Assembly (NCBI GenBank): GCA_947652605.1
Contig: OX393579.1
Coordinates: forward strand, 24,883,674 to 24,947,673
DNA: 64,000 nucleotides
Reading direction: 5' to 3'
Origin: Elmis aenea
Taxonomy: Eukaryota; Arthropoda; Insecta; Coleoptera; Elmidae
In this document: positions 46,486 through 59,128 of the stretch, in pieces
Numbering within the stretch: the first letter of the stretch is position 1
Layout: each line of letters begins with the position of its first letter
Made by a program: the position numbers and the translations under genes
The notes under the pieces: generated by a model
What the model was told of the DNA's origin: nothing
Seen by the model: the letters and a program-made list of their open reading frames with translations, nothing else
Databases searched by the model: none

Positions 46486-47613
46486 ATTAAGTTGTATTCG
46501 TATAAATACTTAAATAATGAAACTAAATATATTCAACTACTGATTGTGCTTATACAAGTTGATTAAAGATTTAACTCTGTGGTTTAATCTGTTATTGACG
46601 GTCACTGATCATAAACAAAATGTCAAACAATTTTATGACTTTTTTCGATTGCTGATTTGATTGGATGGTTATGACTGCTAAAATATTTGATCAACATATT
46701 TAGACTCAAAAGTAAACAACATATTATAACTAACACTTATTAGTTTCAAAGTAAACTATCGCTTTTAACAATAAGAAGCAATAACGCGTATTTTTATCGA
46801 TTGTATTCGTTATAGCAAACATAATAAAGCTATTGGTTTTCTCAAGCTTTGGGCATAGCTGTATTGTCATCCTCTTACATACATCTTAAGCGACTATATT
46901 TGAAAGAGACCAAACCTCTGAAGGTCTGAAACTCGTAATGCTTTTGTCCGCCTGAATACATTTAGAAGTATTTTCTATCCAGTAACGCGAAGAAGATTTA
47001 TTCTATCTCAGAAATCTGAAAAATTGTATAAAGTACAATACAGGTGCAGCTGAATTGCTGATAAGTATTCTTTACATATAAATAATGATAGTGCGGACCT
47101 TTATTATACTTCTGTCAAGCAATGTAAAATTATTTCATAAGAATCCATGGCTTTCCTCAAATATTTTGTCACAAACAGATATTAAAGTTTTGGTTTTACT
47201 ACATCAACGTCAAGAACATGGGGATCTTGGAAACCGTTAATGATAAAAAGATGGTTAAATTATCAAAACAGTGCGTTAAAACCTGCCGACTATGAATCTT
47301 AACCGATTTCGCGCAAATTGTACATAATTCCTGAAATATCCTGTAAAAACTGAGAAACGCACATTTCTTGTTTTCTTGATGGCCCTTATTATCAATATAA
47401 AAAACTGCAATTTGGTATTTCAAGATGTTAAGGCTTTAGTCTAGCCTTAATCACCTGTCATTATAAGAATTTACCCAGCTTGCTTAGTTTCTGAGATTCC
47501 ATAGTTAACGTTTTTATTTCTTATCGGCATCATATTAGATTTTTATTTTATCACTTGACGCATTTTGTGATGAATTCAATGACTGGAAACTTTTTAAAAT
47601 ATGAATAATTATA
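46486..47613. other. AT-rich stretch, nothing recognised
   Basis: No gene, RNA or bounded repeat is seen. Confidence 0.5.
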
Positions 47614-48227
47614 CAGAGTGTTTCGATGAATCACGAGAAATATTGCGGTTACAAAAAAAAATCAATCAATATTGACTCTAATTTATAAGACAAAATAAAT
47701 AGCGAAAACTAAAGTGCAATATCTAAATTCGTTTTCAAAATATAGCCGGAATATAAAACGTGGAAGTTGTAATACATGCAATCGCACTTCATTTGTTTTG
47801 CAATAACAAAAGCATTTAAGTGTACATTTACACATATTTTTCACATGCAAAATTAAAAAGTAAAATAACAATTAATGTGTTGTAGACAATTTTCATTTTA
47901 ATCGTTATATTTTATTAATAATACATGAACAATTTAGTTGCAAGTCCAATTAGTAAGTTTTTAAAGCGAAGGTGATTAACTGCGATGTACTTTCCTTAAT
48001 CAAAAATACAAAAAACCGGTCAGTAAAATGGTTCCAAAATGTTTACAAACAAACGGATTAAAAGAGCATCTTAAAAAAAATCTTAGTTTACGAATTCAGA
48101 TAATTTATTTTCGTATTCTTTTTTAGATTCTTTCATAAATTTTAATCAATAATGTCAAAAATAATTTTTAATAACTTTAATATCAAGCGAAATATTTGCC
48201 TCAACAAAACTTTATCGAAACACAATG
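47614..48227. mobile_element. Decayed CAGAGTGTTTCGATGAA element
   Basis: CAGAGTGTTTCGATGAATC after TA faces a right end complementary to CATTGTGTTTCGATAAAG next to TA. The arms are only weakly alike (AAATATTGCGG against AAATATTTCGC). Confidence 0.4.
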
Positions 48228-48597
48228 TATCTACCTATACATGTACATTTGTACCTATAAACGTTTATATTCATTGTAATCATCAAATAATTCGTCAATT
48301 GATAGCATAAAAATGTAATATGGCGCCCATAAAAAACAAAACATTGACTATGAAATCTTAACAATTAAGCAGGCAATAACAAGTGATGAGGATTTTAGGT
48401 TGATAATAAGAAAGTTATAAAAAAAAAAACAATATAACTACGTTCTTAGTCTTTTCAGTATATTTCAGTAACTGGGCGATATTAGTACCATTTTAATAAA
48501 GATTCTTATTGAGCACGTAAAAACGAACGTCTTGGCTATTTTAACTTCTATTTTTAACGGTTTCCGAAATCCCCCATGTTGTTCAAGTTGAAACGTA

Positions 48598-49697
48598 CAG
48601 GTGATCCAAAATCGATAGAATTCCATAGGTATCTCGCTTAATATTCAAGATAGAGAAATAGTTAAATTACCAAAAATGTGCAGTTTTTTGAGTTTAACTC
48701 AGTACCGTTTTAAAAAATATTCTATCATTTCCGGTCTTAGAGTTATTGGAAAAAACTGTTTTTTTTTCTCATACTTATAATGTCGTATCTCCGTTATATC
48801 GAAGAAAAAAAAGCAAAGAATATTTTTAGATATTTTTATGTAAAATTCCAATATACTAAAAAAAAAACTACGCTTGCCGTTTAAAAGTTATGACACAAAC
48901 TTGCCTTTTTTTATATGGAAGCTATAGTTGGCTATGGTTTTTTTAAAATCATATTTTTTTTTAATTCCAAATAAATGAGGGTTGGTGAAGTTATTTTCAA
49001 TCATACGCAGGTTGCGAAGCTTTTTAGTTTTTTTTTTTTAACAAAGTAGGCTGTGAAAACAAAAGACCAACAAGGTGTAAAGCCGTTTAATACTCATGGC
49101 TGACAAGTAACAAAGGCTTTTTAATTTGTTGTTGAGATGAACATAATAAATATTTGAACATAAGATAACAACAATATAGTCAGAATGAACAGTTATGTGG
49201 TGTAGTACACAAGTTTTAAAAGGTTTTACACCTTGTTATTCGATTGTTTTACATACAGCCTATGTTTTTCTTTAATAAAAAAAAACGAAAAAACCTTCAT
49301 AACTTGCGTACTATTAAAAATAACTACATCAACATACAATAAGGAATTTAAATATGCCATAGCCCACTATAGCTTTCATTTAAAAAAAGGTAAGTTTGTG
49401 TCATAACTTTTTAACGGCGACTGTAAAAATCATTTTTTTTAGTATCTATCATCGAGTTTTACATGAAAATATCTAACAATAATCTTCTTAAATATTTTCG
49501 ATATTTACAATAACGGAGATATGACACATTATAATTATGACAAAAAAACAGTTTTTTTCCCCAATAACTCAAAAACCGGAAATAATAGAATATTTTTGAA
49601 AACATTTCTAAGTTTGTGTCAAAACACTGCACAGTTTTGGTAATTAAACTGTTTAAGCGAGATACCCATGTAATCTCATCGAATTTGGACCACCCTG
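48598..49697. mobile_element. CAGG(G)TG fold-back, GATCCAAAATCGATAGA family
   Basis: The left end CAGGTGATCCAAAATCGATA and the right end complementary to CAGGGTGGTCCAAATTCGAT are next to TA. The arms of about 500 bp carry GTATCTCCGTTAT, the shared module (AACTTGCC, T-run, ATATGGAAGC, TTGGCTATGG) and GTAGGCTGTGAAAACAAAAG, the last also found in the 26,353 element. The termini differ between the two families while the inner arms are related. Confidence 0.85.
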
Positions 49698-51025
49698 TAT
49701 AGTAGTATACTTAAAAATTAAATTTGAAAGGATCTGTTTTTTTTATTTGTATCTCTTGCTGCTTTATATAAACATGGATAAATGGAGATATTTAACTTTA
49801 ATATTAAAAGCACCATTAATGTTAATATATACCTTCTGCACCTTTTAGTCACCAAGACATGAATTTCAGTCCTCCCACATCTTTCTAGGCCAGTTATATT
49901 TAATTTTCTGCTAAAAAATGCCTAGTCCACCCCCGGGGGTAATTTGTCTTCTCCTGTTTAGTTTAAAGAAGTTTTAGGGAAAAGTTTTTAGCTTTTACCC
50001 TTAACATGAAACATGTCGGACCCAATCATTGTTCGTTGGCCTATTCTCTATAATCTAGTTTAAGGGAAAAGGTCGTCAGCTGTTCCGTGACAAATTTATT
50101 AAACAATTGAATTCGCTGTGTCTGAACATGCTTCTCAGTAAAATATGTTTGAGAGGCCCTTTGAACTATTTCTGCCGTAGAAAATATGCCATTCGATCTT
50201 AAATCGATTACTACTTGATCATAGTATTCCTGAATATCTGTTTAGATCCAATTGTGAGTATCTTATTTGCAATGTTTGTAAGTTTCACATGTCCCTATAA
50301 AAGTATATTCGATATTGCTGAACTGCAGATTTTGATATGATAGTTTGATACGTCTTTTTGTTTTTATAAATTTTGTAAAATCTGTATCGGCCCCGTGTTC
50401 AACTATATTTATTATACATTGTCGTGAACAATAGACTAATGCGTTAAATAAATTTCAGTTCCTATATATTTAGTGCTAAATTTAAATACCTTACTTTGTT
50501 ATGCAAATTATGTTTTGTTTGATATTTATACTAAAAAATATTTTCAAAAAAATGTTTCTGATGTATTTAACAAAATTCTCGTTCGTTGCAAAATTAACGG
50601 CAAGAATTGACAATAGTTTTTAGAAAGTCCCTGAACTACATGTTTCACCTAAAAATATAAACTTAAATAGAGATAGGCAGAACATTTATACAATAATTAT
50701 AACACGTTTTTTGTTTAACAAAGTATGTACCTATGTATTGTAGTCCTAAAAAAGTTAAAGTATTAAAAACTTTCACCTCATTGTGTACAAACAACATTTT
50801 GCTATTATGATTTATCCGCATACATTTTTAGAGTAGATAAATATGTATGTCACAATTGTGCGTATTGTACGAAGGAACTGCTTGTACAACTAAGTTGTGA
50901 GCATTATTGAAATTCTATCCAATGCAATTTAAAATATTTGTTAGTATAGAATGCACGAATAGTGGAACAGTCCTGTCTAAGTGTAAATTTAATAAAGAAC
51001 ACAAAAGTACGTCCAAATTCACTGT
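49698..51025. other. AT-rich stretch, nothing recognised
   Basis: No identifiable gene. Short open frames lack homology. Confidence 0.5.
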
Positions 51026-51035
51026 GCGAGTAAGA

Positions 51036-51593
51036 GGTCTAGGAACATTCTTCGCCCACAATTATCCGCCCACAATTATTCGCACACAATTCTTCGCCCA
51101 CAATTCCTTGCCCACAATTCTTCGCCCACAATTCTTCGCCCACAATTCTTCGCCTCCACAATTCTTCGTCCACATTCCTTCGCCTACACAATTCTTCGCC
51201 GCCACAATTTTTCGCCGCATACAAGCATATCACAAATTTTATTTGTTAATGTGATTTTTTTTACATATAACTTAATTTTTACAGATTATTTTACATTAGC
51301 CTTAACTTGTGTCTTGTATATCAATAGTTAATTAATAATATGTTTAAAATTGCTACATAAATAGCGTATGTTGTGGTTTTTAATATTGTTTATGTTTACG
51401 TTAATATAGTATGAATAAAAATTAAATTAACCTGACCTATCTTAACCTAACCTAATGTAAAATAATCTGTACGTTATAAATAAAAACACACATTTACAAA
51501 CCAAATTTCTGATATGCTTGTATACGGTGAAAAATTGTGGTGGCGAAGAATTGTGGCGGCGAAGAATTGTTGGCGAAGAATGTTCCGAACAGG
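51036..51593. mobile_element. Fold-back element FB-1, copy B, complete
   Basis: The outer words GGAACATTCTTCGCC (51,042) and GGCGAAGAATGTTCC (ending 51,586) are perfect complements. The left arm has about ten units of CACAATTCTTCGCC (14-16 bp); the right arm is shorter. A direct repeat GCGAGTAAGA lies at 51,026-51,035 and 51,594-51,603, a likely 10-bp target duplication. The centre contains telomere-like CCTAA units. Both strands show open frames across the arrays, which have no meaning as proteins. Confidence 0.85.
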
Positions 51594-51603
51594 GCGAGTA
51601 AGA

Positions 51604-52618
51604 CCCGGTTCAGTCATAATCAGAAGGTCCATGTTAATAAAAATTCTTTAAATTTAAATAATTTATAATTAGTGTAAGTGTTTACACAGCAACTAGATCC
51701 TTTGGATAAAAATTAGAAAACAAAATTTAATTTTTATTTTCTGATCATTTGTTTTAATTATACACTTTTTGTAACCTTGTAATAATTGCTGTCAGTTCAG
51801 TTAGACAGGTTACCCTGCTTACTTGTGTTTTTCTCTTTAAAAACAATTGTTAAGACGATACTGTTTTGTTTCTGTGATATGCATAATATATTCCTATACG
51901 TTTATCTAAAATAAATAATTTACTACATTGTACAATTTCTTTTCTTTATTGAATATGCATCGTACTTTTTTCTTTTATTTGCTATAATTATAGGTAAATT
52001 TAATGAATTTAGATTATAAAATTGTATAACGACAGAAATTCACGAAAATATTATAAAACACAAATACAAACTGCGTTTACCTTCGATCAAGCAACGGAAC
52101 ACTTCACAATAGATATAGTATATAGTGACAGTTTTTGTAAACTATGTTGGACGTGGGGTTATAAAAGCGATGTTTTTTGTATGTTCTTATACATAAGAGG
52201 AAAAAAAAAGATTTGTCGCCATTTTCACGTATAGGTACAACAAAAAGAAATAGAAATTGAACATCATAATAATTTATAACGTTTTAAATTTTCTCCACTA
52301 GAGGTAAAATATGTTAAACATATTTATCAAAATATGCGTGAGGGAGTTATTTTGGATCTCGCAGTATACCATAATAAATATCAGCAAATTGCTTTAAGTG
52401 AATGTATTCATTTTTCAGTGTTGTCTACATCAGTGTTGCGTGTTTTTTTTATACATAATACAGTTAAACCTTTCTTATTGCTTGACACTTTTGTTATTCA
52501 ATTTACTTATATATAGTATGATTATCGACGTGATAACTCGGTAATCACAGATAAGGTCATTTTAAATTTTAAAAATCATTTTAAACAGCAGACCTGAGCA
52601 AATTTTATTAATTAAAAT
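51604..52618. other. AT-rich stretch, nothing recognised
   Basis: No gene or bounded repeat is seen. Confidence 0.5.
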
Positions 52619-55368
52619 CAGGGACTAAAAACAATAAAAAATCCGTTCGTTTCAATTCGGAACAAAAACGAAATACATATATCGTTTTCTTTTTTTTTCG
52701 TTCCCACCCAAAAAAGTCCTTTTTGGTTTTCGTGGACCGAAATAATAACGGATAAAACCGGTTTTACAGTTTTTTTTGTCATAAAAAAATCGAGGAATTT
52801 TTTTTTTCAAGTCACTACAACCCTATACTATAATACGATAACAATCTGCGTCTCCGCTAAATTATAAGCGATGACGATTGGTTTTGATGCCCACGGACAT
52901 CATATTTTAGACTGGCGAAGTGCTGCCATATTAAATTTACCAAATCGTTAAACACGTTAACATTTAACCATTTTTTTTTAGTATAACACCCGGAAGGTGC
53001 AAAAACACAACTTGATTAGTTTAAGCTGTACACGATCTTTATCTAAAAATATAACAATATAGCAAGTGCTGTTTAAATTGGTTTTAGTACTATAAATCTA
53101 TGCATTTGAATTAAATTAGATCCTGCTGTAACTATTTAAAAAGACAAAAGAATTAATACAAGTGGATAATGCACTAAATGTTCCCATGCATGTTATAAAT
53201 AAAAAAAGATTTTAGAAAAAAACTTGTATTAACTCTAAACGCAAATAAAACATAGGTACATATTAATAATACATAAAAAATTAACTTGAAATATACTTTA
53301 ACTTGAAAGTTTGTACTTACCATACAATATACATTTTCAAAATCTACTCAATCTTACTAGCAACACATCTTCCAATAAATCTTCTTTTACATAAGTCCTT
53401 TTTGAAGTAAGAATAAATTTTACTAAACTAAACGCAAATGAAACATCCACATTAATAATATGTATCCAATCAAGTATAATATTTTATATTGATGATCTAA
53501 TTAACAAATTAGAATTAGAGAATATCTATACCGTAACTTGTGTTACACGAAATTTCAAGTAAACAAAAAAGTTATTGATATATATACAGGGTTCTCGTTT
53601 TTCGCGGGCCACTATGGGGATCTCGTAAACGGTAAGAGTTACGACTTCGGTTAAATTGGGGCAAAGTTGTATATTCAGGTGCTTAATAATTTGACGCAAA
53701 CAGAACTTATCTAGCTCTTTTAGTTTTTGAGATATAGGGGAAAAAGTAAAAAAGTGGATTTTTGTGTTTTGCCCGTAACTTTTTCATTTGATGTCAAATT
53801 TCATTTTTGTAAAAACATTTCCATGGCCACTTTTTGCAAGGAATCAAATTTCCCAATTATATTTTCCATGCGACGTTTCGTTTTTTTAAAACCATCATCA
53901 GGTAATTTTTTTCTTATGGACGCTATATCTGATTTTAACACCAATTTGTAGAGCATTTAATTCAGAATTCGACAATGTTTAACAGTTGGCACTTTTTTGA
54001 AACAATTGTTAAAAATGGCAAAAACAAATATTTTATTTAAAACAAATTCTAATCGGCATGATATATAATTGTCTTTGTCCCTTTTTCCTTAGAAGAAGGT
54101 GAGTAAACCGTATGAAATTACTATTAAAGGGATTTAATTTAAAAAATCGGTATTAATAAATATCTTAGGAATGCATTAACATTGTTCACTTATTAGCAAA
54201 TATTTTTAGAATATTTTCTTCGGTTAAGTAATAAATGTCTCTAAAATGTGTATTTAATCCCTTATTTGACATTCAATTATTTGTAACAAAATGTTCGTAA
54301 TCAAATAATATGTGGTCATAGTTTACAAAAAACGTCTAGAAATCTGTTTACGCTTTTTGCTTATTAGTCATTAACGCAGATAAAAGGCATACTTAACTCG
54401 TTATTTTTTGTTACAAATAATTGTATGCCAAATAAGAATTAAATACACATTTTAGAGAAATTTATTACTTAACCGAAGAAAATATTCTAAAAATATTTGT
54501 TAATAAGTTGAACAATGTTAATGCATTTCTAACATATTTATTAGTACTTATTTTTTTAATTAGTAATTTTATGCGGTTTACTTACCTGTTTCCAAGGAAA
54601 AAGGGACAAAGACAATTATTTACCATGGCTATTAGGATTTGTTTTAAATAAAATATTTGTTTTTGTCATTTTTAACAACAATTGTTTCAAAAAAGTGCCA
54701 ACTGTTATACATTGTCGAATTCAGAATAAAATGCTCTACAAATTGGCGTTAAAATCAGATATAGCGTCCATAAGAAAAAATTGACCTGATGATGGTTTTA
54801 AAAAAACGAAACGTCGTACGGAAAATATAATTGGGGAATTTGATTCCTTGCAAAAAGTGGCCATGGAAATGTTTTTATAAAAATGAAATTTGACATCAAA
54901 TGAAAAAGTTACGGGCAAAAAACAAAAATCCACTTTTTTACTTTTTCCCCTATATCTCAAAAACTAAAAAAGCTAGATAAGTTCTGTTTGCGCCAAATTA
55001 TTAAGCACCTGAATATACAACTTAGCCCCAATTTAACCGAAGTTGTAACTCGTACCGCTTACGAGATCCCCATAGTGGCCCGCGAAAAACGAGAACCCTG
55101 TATATGTACGTACCTATATGAAGAAAAGTGAAGCTCACTTATTTCAAGTAAGATTTTTTACTGCCTCGTGGGAGTCTCCCCAGCATAAAAGGTAAATTCG
55201 CGTTTGTGTTAAACAAAAAAATATGTAAATGGTGATAAAACCGGTTAAAACTGGTTAAAACCGGTTTTGGAAGATATTTATTTCGTTTTCGTTCTTGAAC
55301 GAAAAATAATAATTTCATTTTCGTTTTCGTTTCGATTAATTTCGTTTTCGTTCCGTGCTTAGCCCCTG
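52619..55368. mobile_element. hAT-like non-autonomous element with a fold-back inside
   Basis: CAGGGACTAA at the left is mirrored by TTAGCCCCTG at the right. Both subterminal regions are rich in CGAAAACGAAA and AAACCGG words (GGATAAAACCGGTTTTACAG; ATAAAACCGGTTAAAAC). The flanks ATTAAAAT (52,611-52,618) and ATTTCAAT (55,369-55,376) match at 6 of 8 bases. No transposase was found. The CAGGGTTCTCG fold-back occupies 53,587-55,100. Confidence 0.65.
53587..55100. mobile_element. CAGGGTTCTCGTTTTTCG fold-back, 1.5 kb hairpin
   Basis: The inverted arms are about 700 bp each with high identity over the outer parts, for example CCATCATCAGGT...TATGGACGCTATATCTG against its complement near 54,770. The loop is near 54,300-54,410. 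It is flanked by TATA on both sides. A 74-codon open frame recurs in both arms purely because they are mirror copies. One arm of another copy is at 23,115-23,405. Confidence 0.9.
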
Positions 55369-55376
55369 ATTTCAAT

Positions 55377-57085
55377 ACCCAAAATTTTATTTAAAATATA
55401 CCCATAATTATGTCAATGAGCCATTTGTTAAAAATGTATTATTTTTCATAAAAATACCGAACAACTTTAGGGACGCACTGTACTTTAGCATTTTATCTAC
55501 AATAAACTTAATATAAACGATTAAAATCTAATTAAAAGTTTAAAATTGTATTTGCATCTTTATTATTCTATATTTCCTAGAAATTCACATTAAAATAATA
55601 TAAAAAAATATTCGTAATAATGAAGAACGTGCTGTTTATGTTTAATTTATTCATAAACCATAACTAGCTCAAAAGGTGAAGCTGCTAACTTATCTCATGC
55701 TTTAATATTGATGTCGTAATCCGCTGTCACTCATTCGTGATGGGAAACTTAAGTAATTGTTTCTTTAAGGATTAACTTACGATGTAGTAGTTGATATGCG
55801 CAACTGTTGCCACTGTATGTTATTAGATCTTGTTGCAATTATTAAAAATCAATAATAAAATCAGAAATAATTAGGTTTAAAACAATATAACTCACATGTA
55901 CTTTGTGTAATAAGGCTTATTTTAATTAACGACGGAGATTTCTGAATGCTGTAAATTTTGCATAATAATATTCTGGAAGCAAAACCATTACAGACTTTTA
56001 AATAAACCACATAATATACACAATATGTTTTGTATCCAAATTTATTTTGCCGTAAAATAATACTGTGTGATTGTTCTTGGTTTAAATGAGAACGTAGTAA
56101 TTATATTTGAACAACTCGAATACATATGTACATGGTGATAATTGGTTTTACCTTAATACAAAAGGGTAGTTTGTTGCTGTGTTATGATTGTACTTACCTG
56201 TATGTACACATGTCTGCGAATATTAAAACTTCATTAGCTGTTGATACGTGTGCGAACGGAAACGATCGAATCCATCAGTCTATTACAAATTTTTAAAATT
56301 ATACTTAAACGTGGTAATGAAAAGTTTCGGTTGGTCGCTCTTCATTGAACGTTGAAGTTCCTAATAATAGCAACATTACACAAATACAAACAATTGTATG
56401 AGATTTTTATCCTTTTCGTTTTGTGAATGTGCTGTTGTATAAAATGTAATATTTAAAAAAAATGCTATTGCGATGTCATCCACTTGAAAAAAAACCTAAT
56501 AAATATGCATCTTCTGGAATTAGATAATAATTTATTTGCGAGCAGTTTACAAAGGGCTTTTGCGGAGAGAGAAAATACGATTGTCCGGGTGAGGATGTTC
56601 TTAAGGCGGTAACTACAAAGGAAATTCGTCTGGAATAACATTGGTGTGGACATTCTAAGAGCTACTTTAATCCTGTATACTTGGATAATCTAATAAGAAA
56701 AAATAATTTGTTCTTGACTTTATTAATCTAAACTTTATACAGATAAGTCGCTTAATAAATTTAAGTACATTTTCAGCAAAATTAGTAAACTGTTGTCTAT
56801 TAATCCGTCCATTATATTCCTTACAAAACTTCTTAACAATCTTCTGCGTGTAAACAGTCTTTAAAGTTTATGCAAATGACGTGTAGTTTTGTATTAAATT
56901 AATAATTTAGTACATGCTGATTATATTACACAGAACTTGCACACAAAAACTTTTTAAATATTCGTTGATGTTATGTATTGTCTCGCAATGGGTTTGGATA
57001 ACCTTTATTTCACAAAAATTTTGGTCAAAATTAGCGTCAGCTTAAGCTAAAGGCGACCCAGGTAACTTCGGAAGTATTAGGGATA
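55377..57085. other. AT-rich stretch, nothing recognised
   Basis: No gene or bounded repeat is seen. Confidence 0.5.
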
Positions 57086-57291
57086 CTTTTTTCCAGGGCT
57101 TCGAACCGTTTTTTTCGTTTCGGATTTAGTTCAGGTTCAATTTAAAAACATTTATCAGTTTGGTTGCGGTTTTCGTTCTGGAAAAAATAACGGTTTTTTC
57201 GGTTATCGGTTTAGCTCCCAGTGATTGTTTTTTTTTTAAATGTTTTTATTTGGTATAATAATAAGGTATCATAATTAGGACTAGAATTATA

Positions 57292-58910
57292 CAGGGTGTT
57301 TCGTAAAAATACGAACAAATTGGGTGTTGATTCCTCGTCGAAAATTAAGGGGTAACTCTTATATAACATTTTTTCCTTAGACGTCTCCTTTTGGAGTTAC
57401 ACCCCCCTAAAGGGGAGCGGTGAAATTAGGTTTTTATGTGATTTCTCAAATTTGGATAAATGTAGGAGAATGATATTTGGTAGATGTTTTGTACTTATTG
57501 AAAGGTTTTCAATAGTAATTTAATCATGTCCCACCTTCACAGAGGGCTGAAAAGTGCGACCCCTGTTTGTTTTTATATCAAAACTTTTAGGTGGGTTGAA
57601 ATTTTGCAATTTAAAAATTTGTTTTTTAAAGCTTGGTTTATTTAGAATTTTTTCCTTAGTGATTCTCGTAAAACCTACAGTTTTTGAGTAAAAAATAAAA
57701 TAAGTATACATGCACCACTAAAATATTCCAATAAAAAACGATTCATTTTGGTGGTTACCATGGTTTGTTTATGTTCATATTGGGTAGAATTGACGGGTGT
57801 AATTTTGACGTTTATGCGGCAACAACGCTAAAACGACCGTCAATTCTACGCGATTCTACCCAAGATGAAAATTAACAATCCATGGTAACCACCAAAATGA
57901 ATCGTTTTATGTTGGAATATTATTTAATGGTGCATGTTTACTCATATTATTTTTTACTCAAAAACTGTAGGTTTTAAGAGAAAACCTAAAGGATAAAAAA
58001 GGTTATAAATAAATCAAGCTTTTAAACCTTCTGATAAAAAAAAACAACTGATGTCGATTTTTTCAGCCCCCTGTGAAGGTGGGAGATAATAATTGAAAAT
58101 AGTACTATGGGAAACCTTTCAATAAGCATAAAACGTCTACCAAATATCATTCTAATATATACAGGGTGTGTAAAAATTGACGGAAGCGCTACACGTGGCG
58201 ATGTTCTTCGTAAAATTCTAAGTCGAAAATCTTAATACGAAAATGTTGTACCATGCTTGCTGTGTCTGCAAGAGGTCCTTAAAGTTTTGACATTTAGTCC
58301 TTTAATAAGCGTTATTATTTAATACTTGCAAATGAAAAAGCTGCAATTTGGAATAAAAATAAATTTCGAATAGTAGTTTTTCTCAGATATTGTGTTCTTC
58401 CTTTCAAAAATTGGTGTTGAAAATATGTAAACCACTGATTTGAATGAAAATAATACATATGGCAACATTGTCATTAGCTGTCATCTCTGTTTTTCTCGTA
58501 ATTATTTCTAGTTTGTGTTTTACGATACCCAAAAGTTTGCAGCTATGTTTATGAACTGAAGGCTTTCAGTTCGAACAAAAATTGTAAATACCTAAGTAAA
58601 AATTGCTGATAAAAAAATTCTTTTCCCCTTTAAATGGTTCCTGAGGCCATAGGAAGCATGGTACAACATTTTTGTATCAAGATTTTCGACTTAGAATTTT
58701 ACGAAGAACATCGTCACATGTAGCGCTTCCGCCAATTTATACACACCCTGTATATCCAAATTAGTGAAAGAAAATAAAAACCTAATGTTACCGCTCCCCT
58801 TTTGGGGGATGTAACTCCGAAAGGAGACATCTAAGGAAAAAATTTTATATAAAAGACTCCCCTTAATTGTTTATAAGAAATCATCTTCGCATTTTTTATG
58901 AAACACCCTG
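57292..58910. mobile_element. CAGGGTGTTTCGTAAAAATACG fold-back
   Basis: CAGGGTGTTTCGTAAAAATA is mirrored by a right end CATTTTTTATGAAACACCCTG read in reverse. The arms meet near 57,815, where GGTTACCATGG...TGGGTAGAATTGACGG is mirrored by CCGTCAATTCTACGCG...CCATGGTAACC. The right arm is interrupted by the element at 58,162-58,750. TATA flanks both ends. Confidence 0.9.
58162..58750. mobile_element. CAGGGTGTGTAAAAATTGACGG element, copy 2
   Basis: It is the second copy of the 26,970-27,585 family, oriented the other way and close in sequence: GGAAGCGCTACACGTGGCG, ATGTTCTTCGTAAAATTC, GCTTTTTCATTTGCAAG on the complement. TATA lies on both sides inside the right arm of the fold-back at 57,292. Confidence 0.9.
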
Positions 58911-59128
58911 TATAATATATGATTACTACGCTACGAAACCCCGCATATGAAGAAACAACAACTGGTGGAGAATAAGATTGTGTTAACGCGCGTGTTTGAC
59001 ATGTACCGAACCGAAATAAAGCGATATTTTTGTCGGTTTAGCTCCGGTTTTCGTTCCGACCAAAGTAGCAGTTTTTTTTTCGGTTTCAGGTTTTTAGCTC
59101 AGTTCCAATTCGACGCCCTACTTTTTTT

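Larger units (their letters stand above)
57094..59120. mobile_element. hAT-like non-autonomous element holding two nested fold-backs
   Basis: CAGGGCTTCGAACCG at the left is mirrored by CCAATTCGACGCCCTA at the right. Both subterminal zones are rich in CGGTTTTCGTTC-type words. The flanks CTTTTTTC (57,086-57,093) and CTTTTTTT (59,121-59,128) differ by one base. No transposase was found. The element proper is only about 400 bp outside the insertion. Confidence 0.65.

Noticed and set aside
50907..51254. 115-codon open frame on the plus strand, with another on the minus strand
   Set aside because: Same reason: it runs through the FB-1 array at 51,040-51,230, open on both strands because the unit lacks stops.
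53727..54960. Two nearly identical 74-codon frames on opposite strands
   Set aside because: They are the two mirrored arms of the fold-back at 53,587-55,100; there is no codon bias or homology.
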